Shown: positions 1 to 7,944, counted from the first letter of the stretch. The stretch: DNA of 9,493 nt from Chitinophaga pinensis (GCA_945861175.1 CAMATR010000039.1:1-9493); one strand, 5' to 3'. Made by a program: numbers and translations. Notes: a model not told the origin generated them from the letters alone.

Positions 1-546
1 GGAACAATCGTCACATTAGACAATGGCGAAACACTCAAAGCAGCGAATGTTATTTGGTCTGCCGGAATAAAAGGCAACACACTGCGAGGATTGGAATCAG
101 CAAATATTTTACGTAATCGCTACAAAACTGATCGGTACAACCGCATTCAAGGTTTTGAAAATATTTATGCCATTGGTGATATTTCTTACATGGAAACGCC
201 TTTGTATCCGCACGGACATCCACAACTAGCGAATGTTGCCATCAACCAAGGGAAAAACTTGGCAAAAAACCTCTTGGGAAGTACCGAAAACAATATTTGG
301 AAAGAATACGAATACAAAGATTTAGGATCTATGGCTACCATCGGAAAACACAAAGCGGTGGTTGATTTACCAAAATACAAATTCAGCGGCTATTTCGCTT
401 GGTTGATTTGGATGTTCTTGCACCTCATGCTCATTCTTTCTACCCGCAACAAATTGGTCATTTTCTTCAATTGGGCGTGGAGTTACCTCACCAACGATTC
501 CTCATTGCGCTTGATTTTAGATAATAAGGGAAAGAAAATCAACTGA
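1..546 (+). CDS. ndh: Type II NADH:quinone oxidoreductase (NDH-2), C-terminal part, truncated at left edge
   Basis: The reading frame is open from base 1 to the TGA at 544-546 and gives 181 residues, so the gene begins outside the window. The family is a single-subunit FAD enzyme on the inner face of the membrane that passes electrons from NADH to quinone without pumping protons. Visible family signatures are the VIWSAGIKGN strand and loop near residues 18-27, the second flavin-binding motif around AIGDISYME (about 56-64), the PHGHPQLANVAINQG helix (about 70-84) that follows it in this family, and the GSMATIGKHKAVVDL segment (about 109-123). The C-terminal 55 residues are rich in Trp, Phe and Leu, as expected for the membrane-anchoring tail. 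A TTG at 91 could be mistaken for a start, but the homologous frame clearly continues upstream. The gene converges on the DUF255 gene with a 42-base gap. The symbol follows the family; orthology to a specific ndh cannot be shown here. Confidence 0.9.
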   Translation, partial: GTIVTLDNGETLKAANVIWSAGIKGNTLRGLESANILRNRYKTDRYNRIQGFENIYAIGDISYMETPLYPHGHPQLANVAINQGKNLAKNLLGSTENNIWKEYEYKDLGSMATIGKHKAVVDLPKYKFSGYFAWLIWMFLHLMLILSTRNKLVIFFNWAWSYLTNDSSLRLILDNKGKKIN

Positions 547-588
547 TAAAAAATATTTTCGTGTCTTTGGATTTTGATACCGAAAAGT

Positions 589-2619
589 TTATTTTATTCT
601 GATGCCCGACCTCACGATCCTCTTCACCACCTCATTCGCATCGGCTGTTGGAAGCAAACAGGTTCCGTCATAACAAACATAATGCATCAGTTCGGCATTT
701 TCTACTTTGTCATGAGTGATTGGCAAGGTGGAATGCGCTCCCCCCGCGAATAATGCGTTCGGTAAATAATGCAGCTGTAATTGTAGCGCTGACATCGCAG
801 CTTCCTTTCCTGTTACTACCACTTGGTAAGATTCGTTTACCATTTTCATTAATAAACTCGCCCAATTTGAATAACCTGAACCATATTGCTCCATGCCATC
901 ATAGATATTGGCAACTTGCTGCTTTGCCATTTCAACAAACCCTTTTTTATCGTAGTAATGACCCAAGTAAAATAAATTCTTAGCCATGACTGAGTTACTT
1001 GCTGGAATCACATTGTCATTTAATTCCATTTTACGGGCTATCAACTTAGTAGAATCGGCAGTAAAATAAAACATTTTGCTGTTCTTGTCCTGGAATAGAT
1101 CCAAAGCAAGTTGATTGAATGAAGCCGCATATTCCATCCATTCTTCGTCAAAGGTTACTTGATACAATTGAATGAACCCATCAATGACATGCGCATAATC
1201 CTCCAAAAACGCATCAATATTCGATACGCCTTCTTTGTAATTACGCATCAATTTCCCTTCTTCGGTGCGCTGATATTTTAAGATCCAACGGGCATTTTTC
1301 AAAGCTAAATGCAGGAATTCCTCTTCACCAAAGGCAGCATACGCCTGACACAGGCCTTTTAATGTCATCGCATTCCATGAAGTCAAACTTTTATCGTCTG
1401 TTCCCGGTCTGACACGATGCGTGCGTTCATCCAATAATTGTTGATTAATTTCTGCCACTTTAGATTCAAATTTATCCAGGGTCCAATTCATTTTCGCTGC
1501 AAAAGCCTTATCAGATTCCGTTCGCAAGGGAATGTACTTTTCTTCCTCCCAATAACCGCGGGCATTCAAATTGTAGAAGTCTTTGACCCAAACAAAATCT
1601 TCACCTAAAACAGCTTTCATTTCTTTGGGTGTCCAACAATAGAATTTACCTTCTTCACCTTCGCTATCGGCATCCAAAGCCGAATAAAAAGCACACTCTT
1701 TGGTGAGCATTTCACGCTGCAACCATTCTACTGTTTGAAAAACAATACGTTTGTACAAAGGTTTTTGAAAATGTTTGTAAGCCAACGAATAAAGATTCAA
1801 CAATTGTCCATTATCGTACAACATCTTTTCGAAGTGCGGCACTTTCCAAAGCATATCAACGGAATAACGCGTGAATCCGCCTCCCACTTGATCATAAATT
1901 CCGCCCATTGCCATTTTGTCGAGTGTTAACTCCACATGCTTCAGCACTTTTTGATTTTCATAATAAACACCATATTCGAGCAGAAATTCATAATTGGATG
2001 GCAGAGGGAACTTTGGTGCGCGCGAATCTCCGCCCTCCATGCTGTCAAAACTTCTTGACCAACGCAGCACTAATTCGTGCAACTTCTCCTCAGAAAATAC
2101 TTCAACCTTTTTTGGTTCGTCGATCAATTCACTAAGAATGATTCCCTCGTGTAAATTCTCAGCATATTCCAATGCTTTTTCACGGTCGTTTTTCCATGTA
2201 TGTTCAACTGATCGCAAAATTTGCATCCATTGATCCTTTGGAAAATAAGTACCTCCATAAATTGGTCGACCATCAGGTAAGGTAAAACAGTTCAGGGGCC
2301 AGCCTCCTCTTTGCGTCATCAATTGCACAGCGGTCATGTATACTTGGTCCACATCCGGGCGTTCTTCTCGATCTACTTTGATACAAATAAAATGCTTGTT
2401 CATCAATGCAGCTACATCGTCATCCTCAAAACATTCATGTTCCATCACATGGCACCAATGACAGGCAGAATAGCCCACACTCACCAACACGAGTTTATTT
2501 TCACGCTTTGCTAAATCAAATACTTCCTCCGACCAAGGCATCCATTCAACAGGATTGTACGCATGCTGAAGTAAATAGGGAGACGTCTCTTTTATAAGTG
2601 CATTGGGCTTTCTTTCCAT
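589..2619 (-). CDS. DUF255 / YyaL-family protein: thioredoxin-like domain plus six-hairpin glycosidase-like domain
   Basis: This 676-residue protein has the usual length and layout of the YyaL/spermatogenesis-associated protein 20 family. The N-terminus reads like the family start (NALIKETSPYLLQHAYNPVEW, residues 6-26 approximately), which supports the ATG at 2619. A thioredoxin-like domain follows, with a CHWC pair at Cys53 and Cys56 in the family motif CHWCHVMEHE, then DREERPDVD (about 83-91), GGWPLN (105-110) and YGGTYFP (121-127). The rest is an alpha/alpha-barrel region related to N-acylglucosamine 2-epimerase-type folds, with recognisable blocks such as VPHFEKMLYDN, ALDADSEGEEGKFY, DDKSLTSWNAM and AFLEDYAHVIDG. 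There is no signal peptide, so it is probably cytoplasmic. The biochemical role of the family is not established; a redox or sugar-related activity would be a guess. It is divergent from the vWA gene (60-base gap), and its GC content is higher than that of the signalling genes. Confidence 0.9.
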   Translation of the reverse strand: MERKPNALIKETSPYLLQHAYNPVEWMPWSEEVFDLAKRENKLVLVSVGYSACHWCHVMEHECFEDDDVAALMNKHFICIKVDREERPDVDQVYMTAVQLMTQRGGWPLNCFTLPDGRPIYGGTYFPKDQWMQILRSVEHTWKNDREKALEYAENLHEGIILSELIDEPKKVEVFSEEKLHELVLRWSRSFDSMEGGDSRAPKFPLPSNYEFLLEYGVYYENQKVLKHVELTLDKMAMGGIYDQVGGGFTRYSVDMLWKVPHFEKMLYDNGQLLNLYSLAYKHFQKPLYKRIVFQTVEWLQREMLTKECAFYSALDADSEGEEGKFYCWTPKEMKAVLGEDFVWVKDFYNLNARGYWEEEKYIPLRTESDKAFAAKMNWTLDKFESKVAEINQQLLDERTHRVRPGTDDKSLTSWNAMTLKGLCQAYAAFGEEEFLHLALKNARWILKYQRTEEGKLMRNYKEGVSNIDAFLEDYAHVIDGFIQLYQVTFDEEWMEYAASFNQLALDLFQDKNSKMFYFTADSTKLIARKMELNDNVIPASNSVMAKNLFYLGHYYDKKGFVEMAKQQVANIYDGMEQYGSGYSNWASLLMKMVNESYQVVVTGKEAAMSALQLQLHYLPNALFAGGAHSTLPITHDKVENAELMHYVCYDGTCLLPTADANEVVKRIVRSGIRIK

Positions 2620-2679
2620 TTGTTAAAATTACGGAATGTAACAGAACTCTGCTGATGCGTTTTTGGTATATTTATCCCA
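2620..2679. promoter_or_regulatory. Divergent intergenic region with two near-consensus -7 boxes
   Basis: This 60-base gap separates the start codons of the DUF255 gene (-) and the vWA gene (+), so it must hold both promoters unless transcription enters from elsewhere. Each direction has a box one base off the Bacteroidota -7 consensus TAnnTTTG: TATATTTA at 2667-2674 (+) and TAATTTTA at 2631-2624 (-). In both, the final G is A. Each lies only 4-5 bases from its start codon, so either transcript would be leaderless or nearly so. No convincing TTG -33 element is seen for either. Treat these as weak candidates. Confidence 0.25.
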
Positions 2680-4053
2680 ATGAAATCAATCCTTCTTCTA
2701 TTCATCTCTTTGCCTATTTATCTATCTGCTCAAATTACTTTCGACAAAGTAAAGCACGACTTTGGAACATTAAATAGCTATGACGACCGTTTTGTAGATT
2801 TCAAGTTGACGAATTACGGACCGAAAAAAGGGTATGTACTTATGGTTAAAAAATCTTTGGATGTCGTCTACCCTAACAAGCCTCCAGGAATGGAAAAGGA
2901 TAGCTCAATTTATCTTCGCTTCCAGGTAAATCCTAGAAAAAAAGGGAAGTTTCAATACGATATTCAGGTCTATACAAGTGATAAAGAGGCGCCCACGCTG
3001 ATCAAGCTCCAAGGCATTTTAAATGATCTTCCAGCAGAGGGAAATCTATTCACAGCTTGTCCTGATTTTAATTCTAGGCCGGGCGGAAAAGCTTATAATT
3101 TTGACCTGACAGTAATTACTATTGACAAAGAAACACGAAAAGAAATCAATGATACTAAAGTTACACTCATCCAAAATGGACAGCCAATCTGGATAGAGCA
3201 AACTGACAAACAAGGAAGAATAAACAAAGAAGCAACTTTGGGATTTAGCTATTTTTTTGCCACTCATCCAGCCTACAACAAAACCGAAATTGGAGCATAT
3301 ATTAATTTTCAGCGTAACGAAATAGTTATAGAACTAGAAAAAAATCCATTCATTGAGAATACCTTACCAACTGCAGATCCAAAAGATGACATTTCAGAAG
3401 TTTCTCCCGAAGAAGGCTTAAGGCAAGAATTAATAGCAGATGCATCAAAAAGTGATACGAGTGATTTTAGTCAACAACAAAATTTTTCAGAACAAAACTA
3501 TAAACCCATCAATGTCATCTTTGTATTAGACGTTTCATCCTCAATGAATCAAGGTGATAAAATTGAATTAATGAAGTATACCTTACTACAACTAGTTGAT
3601 ATGCTTCGGTCTTGCGACAACATGGGAATTGTGACTTATTCTGACAATGCACGCGTGTTACTTCCACCTACAACAGGTGCAGATAAAACAAATATAAAAG
3701 CCGAAGTGAGCAATTTAAAAGCCTCAGGTTTAACAGCAGGAGGAACTGGAATCAAAATGGGTTACAAGGAAGCAATGAAAAATATCAGTAGTGAATCGCT
3801 GAACATTGTTATTGTTGTAACGGATGGTGCCTTTAATAAAGACTCAGAAGATTACAAAAAACAGTTAAAAAAATACAAGAAGAAAGGTGTGTCAATGAGT
3901 GTTATAGGGATAAAACTTAAAGATTCAGATCTCTTGAAGATGCTAGAAGTAACTCAGCTAAGCGGTGGTAATGTTATACCGATTAACAACTTAATTGACG
4001 CTCAAATTAATCTGGAGCAAGAAATCAAAAACAAGGCTTTCAAATCGCAGTAA
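2680..4053 (+). CDS. Exported DUF1573-like / von Willebrand factor type A domain protein
   Basis: This 457-residue protein starts with a signal peptide (MKSILLLFISLPIYLSAQ), probably cut after Ala17 by signal peptidase I; there is no lipobox Cys. Residues about 19-113 look like a DUF1573/ASPM-type immunoglobulin fold (FDKVKHDFGTL, then the VDFKLTN strand and the FQVNPRKKGKFQ block). Residues about 125-221 form a second beta-rich segment with the VTLIQNGQPIWIEQTDKQGR pattern of carboxypeptidase-regulatory-like or similar Ig domains. A Ser/Gln/Asp-rich linker (about 222-275) leads to a vWA domain (about 276-455). The metal-ion site is complete: Asp284-x-Ser286-x-Ser288, Thr356 in the GGTG block and Asp382 in TDGAFN. 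Such vWA domains bind protein ligands through a divalent metal, so a periplasmic or surface adhesion or assembly role is plausible, but the partner is unknown. It lacks the C-terminal sorting domain used for type IX secretion. The downstream regulator gene has its own promoter, so operon membership is doubtful. Confidence 0.85.
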   Translation: MKSILLLFISLPIYLSAQITFDKVKHDFGTLNSYDDRFVDFKLTNYGPKKGYVLMVKKSLDVVYPNKPPGMEKDSSIYLRFQVNPRKKGKFQYDIQVYTSDKEAPTLIKLQGILNDLPAEGNLFTACPDFNSRPGGKAYNFDLTVITIDKETRKEINDTKVTLIQNGQPIWIEQTDKQGRINKEATLGFSYFFATHPAYNKTEIGAYINFQRNEIVIELEKNPFIENTLPTADPKDDISEVSPEEGLRQELIADASKSDTSDFSQQQNFSEQNYKPINVIFVLDVSSSMNQGDKIELMKYTLLQLVDMLRSCDNMGIVTYSDNARVLLPPTTGADKTNIKAEVSNLKASGLTAGGTGIKMGYKEAMKNISSESLNIVIVVTDGAFNKDSEDYKKQLKKYKKKGVSMSVIGIKLKDSDLLKMLEVTQLSGGNVIPINNLIDAQINLEQEIKNKAFKSQ

Positions 4054-4066
4054 TTTCCAATGTTTT

Positions 4067-4100
4067 TTTGAATTTAGCTGACTTGTTTTGTCTAAATTTG
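4067..4100 (+). promoter_or_regulatory. Bacteroidota-type promoter for the NarL-type regulator
   Basis: TAAATTTG at 4093-4100 is a perfect match to the -7 consensus TAnnTTTG. TTTG at 4067-4070, at the end of a T run, fits the -33 element with a 22-base spacer, which is at the long end of the accepted range. Transcription would begin near 4106, giving a leader of about 20 bases before the ATG at 4127. This placement argues against the in-frame TTG at 4088, which would lie inside the promoter. Confidence 0.6.
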
Positions 4101-4126
4101 TCCGTTACCTAAGACAAACCGAACCT

Positions 4127-4765
4127 ATGACAGAAGAAATAAAAGTACTTGTTGTTGATGATCACGAACTCATTCGTGACGCTTGGATTTCACTTTTAAA
4201 TGATGCGCCAGGCATCAGAGTGGTAGGAAAATCTGATAATGCTGATGAGGCATACGAATTATCGGTTCAACTCAAGCCAGACATCGTCTTAATGGATATC
4301 AATCTGAAAGGAAGTTCTGGTTTTGATGCTGCTCAGAAAATATGTAACAGTCTAGCAAAAACTAGATTAATCGGTTTGACATTGCATGATGAAATCAATT
4401 TTGTGAAGCGCTTTCTTTCTGTTGGCGGCAAAGGATATTTAACAAAAAACATAGGTAAATCTGAATTAATTTCAGCTGTTCATTCAGTTTTCAATGGTGA
4501 TATTTACATTGCTAACGAAATCAAGGATCGATATTTTGCTTCTTTATTGAATGTTGATACCGAAAACACACAGAAAGAATTGACTATGAAAGAAATTGAG
4601 ATTGTTAAGCACATTTCTGAAGGTCTAACTTCTAAAGAAATTGCAGAAAAACTTTTTCTTTCCCCTCGGACAGTGGAGACGCATCGTCACAATATCCTTA
4701 AGAAACTCGGGTTTTCCAATGCTGCACAACTAAGCAGTTGGGCAAAAGACAAAGGTTACCTCTAA
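4127..4765 (+). CDS. NarL/FixJ-family response regulator (receiver + LuxR-type HTH)
   Basis: From the ATG at 4127 this is 212 residues, the standard length for the family. The receiver domain (about 5-120) has every key residue: the acidic pair Asp11/Asp12, phospho-acceptor Asp57 in LMDINLKG, Thr85 and Lys107. A LuxR-type helix-turn-helix (about 151-212) follows, with ELTMKEIEIVKHISEGLTSKEIAEKL and the recognition-helix block SPRTVETHRHNILKKL. Phosphorylation should drive dimerisation and DNA binding; the target promoters are not visible. Regulators of this type are normally phosphorylated by HisKA_3 kinases, and one lies in the convergent operon (7945-9303), which makes that kinase the leading partner candidate. 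The frame stays open upstream to a TTG at 4088, but the 13 extra residues would overlap a strong promoter and precede the canonical receiver start, so the ATG is preferred. There is no Shine-Dalgarno sequence. Confidence 0.93.
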   Translation: MTEEIKVLVVDDHELIRDAWISLLNDAPGIRVVGKSDNADEAYELSVQLKPDIVLMDINLKGSSGFDAAQKICNSLAKTRLIGLTLHDEINFVKRFLSVGGKGYLTKNIGKSELISAVHSVFNGDIYIANEIKDRYFASLLNVDTENTQKELTMKEIEIVKHISEGLTSKEIAEKLFLSPRTVETHRHNILKKLGFSNAAQLSSWAKDKGYL

Positions 4766-4767
4766 CT

Positions 4768-5175
4768 TTATAATGTTTTACTGAGTAAAGGCTGAAGTAT
4801 CTTTTTCATTTGGTCTTCCATCCATGGTTTACCAATAAATGAAAAAAGTAAATTCTCATTCTGAAGTTCTGCTACTTCTATGTCATTCGCTTGACCTGAA
4901 AGTAGAACACAGTTTAAATCGGGATTCAAATTCTTTATTTTCCTTATGAGTTGAGCCCCACTTACTCCTGGCATTTGATAATCAGTCATTAAAAACAAAA
5001 GCTCCAAACCATATGATTCGATTTCAATAAGCTTTTCGTCAACTTGTGTCGGGTCTATGATGCTTTCTACAATTGTATTCTCAGAGTTGACTAATTTTTT
5101 CATTTGTAAATCAATTAACTGAAGTATAACTGGATCGTCATCAACACAAAGAACAGCAAACTTGAGTTTATTCAT
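4768..5175 (-). CDS. Stand-alone receiver-domain response regulator (CheY-like)
   Basis: Starting at the ATG at 5175, the product is 135 residues and consists of a single receiver domain with no output domain. It carries the acidic cluster Asp12-Asp14 (CVDDDP), phospho-acceptor Asp65 in MTDYQMPG, Ser93 at the Thr/Ser switch position (LLSGQA) and Lys116 in a KPW motif, so it should be phosphorylatable. The frame is open to a TTG at 5229, but the 18 added residues precede the usual receiver start and the ATG gives the normal N-terminus. It is the last gene of the minus-strand operon, 56 bases after the large kinase stop codon (TAG at 5234-5232), and is most likely that kinase's direct target or a phosphate sink or shuttle. 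A weak box TATCTTTA in the gap could allow extra transcription, but its -33 element is poor. The gene ends 2 bases from the convergent regulator gene. Confidence 0.88.
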   Translation of the reverse strand: MNKLKFAVLCVDDDPVILQLIDLQMKKLVNSENTIVESIIDPTQVDEKLIEIESYGLELLFLMTDYQMPGVSGAQLIRKIKNLNPDLNCVLLSGQANDIEVAELQNENLLFSFIGKPWMEDQMKKILQPLLSKTL

Positions 5176-5231
5176 TTTAACGAGAGAATTTCGATTAAGT
5201 CCTAAAGATAAATAAGTATTCAAAAACAACC

Positions 5232-7922
5232 CTACTTGGGAAACATAAATTCAAAAGTTGTTAGGCTGTCTGTCGATGTAACGACAATATGTCCATTGTG
5301 CTCATTTATGATACGTTTTACTATACTCAATCCCAATCCAGTGCCACTTTGCTTTGCTTTAGTCGTATAAAATTTTTTGAACATATTTTTCAAAACCTCT
5401 TCATCGATTTTTGGGCCATTGTTTTGAAAAGAAATTGAATGATATTCAGGTTTTTCAATGTATATGATATTTAACACTCCCCCTCCCTCTAAAGCTTCTA
5501 TTGAATTTTTAATAATATTTGACCAAAGCTGATACAATTTATTTTCAAATCCCAAGATGTATAAATCGGGGATATCAAAATAAATCTCCACTTTGTTTTG
5601 CAATTCGTGAGCAAAAACAGTTAAAATAGTCTGAATATTCGTTTTTAAATTTAGCTTCCTTTGCTCTTCGCTTGAACTGTTTTGAAGATAATTTCTGAGA
5701 TTGCTCACAACTGATGAAGCTTTATCTCCAGAAGCAATGATTGTGTCGACTAAATTACGAATGGTTTGAATGTGATAGAATAAATCTAGATAATCGAGGG
5801 GATTTTCTGAGGCAATTATATGTGCTATCAAATCCTCTTCATCTACTTTAATCCGGGCCTTTATAAATGCAGTAGCCAAAGAATTGGAATCAAGTGATAA
5901 CGAAGGGAAATTAGTGGTAATATACTCTAAAATACTCGCTGTTTCTTTAATTGACTGAATTCCACCTATAACCATTTTAATCTCTTTTGTCATGGCGCGT
6001 TGACAAGCAAAATGCATTTGGTCAGCCGAACACTTCTCAATAACTGATTTAAAAAGATTTTCAAGCACATATCTTATGCTTTCAATACCAACCTTTATTG
6101 AACCAAGTGGAGTGTTCATATCGTGCGCAATTCCTGCTGCAATTTCTCCAAGTAAAGCTAATTTGTCATGTTCAGAAAGCATGTTGGTCAATTTGGAATT
6201 TTCCCTACTTTTTTCAAAAACTTCAAGTTCCAAATTTTGATTAATTCGTTCTATTTCCTCTTTAGCTGTTGTAAGTTGATTAACTGATTTTATTCTCGAT
6301 TGAACATTTACTAGTATTTCAGCAAACAACTTCAGTATGAGGATGTCTTGTTCTTCAAATTGCTTTTTCTTAGAAACCGAAGCAAAACCTATAAATCCAA
6401 CACATTCGTCAACAGATAGCATTGGAATTGCCAAAACGCTTTTAATATCGCGGGCTTGCAACATCTGCTTTAAATTCCCTTCATCTAACACATTAATATC
6501 AGGTAAATTGATCAATTCATTTTTAAAATGGTATGCCGTCCATTCAGAAATATCCTCAAAAGGCATATTCTGTAAATCACCAATTTGGTAATCAGCAGGT
6601 TCTCTCGACCATTCAAACGCTCTTGAACAAGTCCTAGCCTCATGATTATAATCAAATACAAATGATCTGTCCATTTCAAAAAATTCACCTAATTCATTCA
6701 AAGATTCAATTAAAGCATCTTCGAAATATTCAAGTGGAATATTGACAAAGCGATTAGAAATACTGAGCAATAAAACTTGAAATGCAACTGTATTTCTCAA
6801 TATTTCTTTACTTTTCTTTTCTTCTGTAATATCTTGTTGAACTGATAAAAAACTCAGCACCTCTGACTTTTCATCAAGGACAGGATAAATCAAGGTTTTT
6901 ACCCAATAGAATAAACCATCCTTTGTCTTGTTGCAAATTTCTCCTGACCAAGAATTGTTCATTTTAATCGTTTGCCAAAAATCAGCCCAGAATGCATTCG
7001 AATGAATACCAGAATTTATAATGGAGTGATTCTGACCAATCAATTCTTCCTGAGAATATCCTGTTAAATCAGAAAACCTTTTATTCGCATAACTAATATT
7101 TCCTTCAATATCCGTCTCTGTAACTAATGAACTACTATCTATTGCAGAATTCAAAACCTTCATTAAACGATTTGTCCGTAATAATTCGTTTTCGATATGC
7201 TTTCGTTTAGATATATCTCTAATTGTGGCGATTGAATAGGGTTCCCCATTCAGCTCTCTGTAAACAACTGTTATCTCAACATGATAATTTTCCTTTGTTA
7301 CAAAGTGTGTATGAACACCTTCAACTATTCGAATTCCATTGTTTTTAAGGTCTGAAAGGTCATCCTGCCATTGTTGAGGAGTTTGAAAGAAAGACGAAAA
7401 ATCAAACACCGTAAAATTCTGATATTTATCTGCATGTAATCCTAATCTTTCTCGGGCAACATGGTTCATGTATACCATTCTACCACTTTTATCGGCCACT
7501 TGAATCGCCTCTGCATTGCTCTCAAGGATCAACTCTAAAAATACCAACTGATCTGAGGTAATATTCGAATTTCGATTTAATTTAAAATTCTCATTTTCAA
7601 AAATTAAGATGTGATAATCATTATTAAATTGCTCATAATCAGCATCTATTTTCTTTCCGTCGTGTAGTTGTAAAACAGGAATAGCTGTTTTTTGGAGGCC
7701 TATCAGTTTTAGAAGTAGCTGAAAATCCGTAGCTAAATCGAACTTGAAAACATCCATTAATAAACACTTTTCTCTCAAAGGAATATTAATTGGAAAGCCT
7801 GAATCCGCCTTCTGAAAATGGACAATTTCACCTTCATTATTAAAAATCAGGAGTGATTTGTGAATATGTTTTATGAAGGATAAGAAATAACTTGGAAGTG
7901 TTTCTTTTTGAGTGTGGTCCAT
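5232..7922 (-). CDS. Soluble sensor histidine kinase, PAS-PAS-GAF-HisKA-HATPase with enlarged dimerisation region
   Basis: The product is 896 residues with no transmembrane segment or signal peptide, so it should sense a cytoplasmic signal. Residues about 1-115 form an alpha/beta, possibly PAS-like, region that I cannot assign. PAS1 spans about 122-238, ending in ATIRDISKRK. PAS2 spans about 250-368, with FSDLTGYSQEELIGQ and the WSGEICNKTKDGLFYWV block, ending in QQDITEEKK. A GAF domain follows (about 380-545), then a helical linker, then the H-box LGEIAAGIAHDMNTPLGSIK with phospho-acceptor His600. The ATPase domain has the N-box (NIIKNSIEAL, 802-811) and the G2 box (GTGLGLS, 860-866), but the G1 region reads NNGPKI (834-839) where DNGPGI is usual. 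About 200 residues separate His600 from the N-box, roughly 100 more than in a standard HisKA kinase. It starts 22 bases after the upstream kinase gene, behind a purine-rich stretch containing AGAAGGA, and is probably translated as part of the same operon. Confidence 0.92.
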   Translation of the reverse strand: MDHTQKETLPSYFLSFIKHIHKSLLIFNNEGEIVHFQKADSGFPINIPLREKCLLMDVFKFDLATDFQLLLKLIGLQKTAIPVLQLHDGKKIDADYEQFNNDYHILIFENENFKLNRNSNITSDQLVFLELILESNAEAIQVADKSGRMVYMNHVARERLGLHADKYQNFTVFDFSSFFQTPQQWQDDLSDLKNNGIRIVEGVHTHFVTKENYHVEITVVYRELNGEPYSIATIRDISKRKHIENELLRTNRLMKVLNSAIDSSSLVTETDIEGNISYANKRFSDLTGYSQEELIGQNHSIINSGIHSNAFWADFWQTIKMNNSWSGEICNKTKDGLFYWVKTLIYPVLDEKSEVLSFLSVQQDITEEKKSKEILRNTVAFQVLLLSISNRFVNIPLEYFEDALIESLNELGEFFEMDRSFVFDYNHEARTCSRAFEWSREPADYQIGDLQNMPFEDISEWTAYHFKNELINLPDINVLDEGNLKQMLQARDIKSVLAIPMLSVDECVGFIGFASVSKKKQFEEQDILILKLFAEILVNVQSRIKSVNQLTTAKEEIERINQNLELEVFEKSRENSKLTNMLSEHDKLALLGEIAAGIAHDMNTPLGSIKVGIESIRYVLENLFKSVIEKCSADQMHFACQRAMTKEIKMVIGGIQSIKETASILEYITTNFPSLSLDSNSLATAFIKARIKVDEEDLIAHIIASENPLDYLDLFYHIQTIRNLVDTIIASGDKASSVVSNLRNYLQNSSSEEQRKLNLKTNIQTILTVFAHELQNKVEIYFDIPDLYILGFENKLYQLWSNIIKNSIEALEGGGVLNIIYIEKPEYHSISFQNNGPKIDEEVLKNMFKKFYTTKAKQSGTGLGLSIVKRIINEHNGHIVVTSTDSLTTFEFMFPK

Positions 7923-7944
7923 TCTTTCTTTTTCCTTCTAATGA

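Noticed and set aside
547..588. Possible bidirectional terminator between the NDH-2 and DUF255 genes
   Set aside because: The only palindrome seen is AAAATATTTT (550-559), which has no GC stem and no following T-run of the right kind.
1735..2597. Several open frames on the plus strand antisense to the DUF255 gene
   Set aside because: They are unlike any domain I know, overlap a clearly conserved gene, and look like by-products of its codon use.
3046..3267. Minus-strand open frame within the vWA gene
   Set aside because: It lies inside a confidently coding region and the product is low-complexity, so it is a shadow.
4088..4126. In-frame TTG start 13 codons upstream for the NarL-type regulator
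   Set aside because: It would sit inside a perfect -7 box and add residues in front of the canonical receiver start; the ATG at 4127 fits better.
5176..5229. In-frame TTG start 18 codons upstream for the stand-alone receiver
   Set aside because: The extra residues are not part of a receiver fold, and the ATG at 5175 gives the usual five residues before the first strand.
6337..6591. Open frame antisense to the GAF region of the large kinase
   Set aside because: It lies fully within a well-supported kinase gene and shows no recognisable domain.
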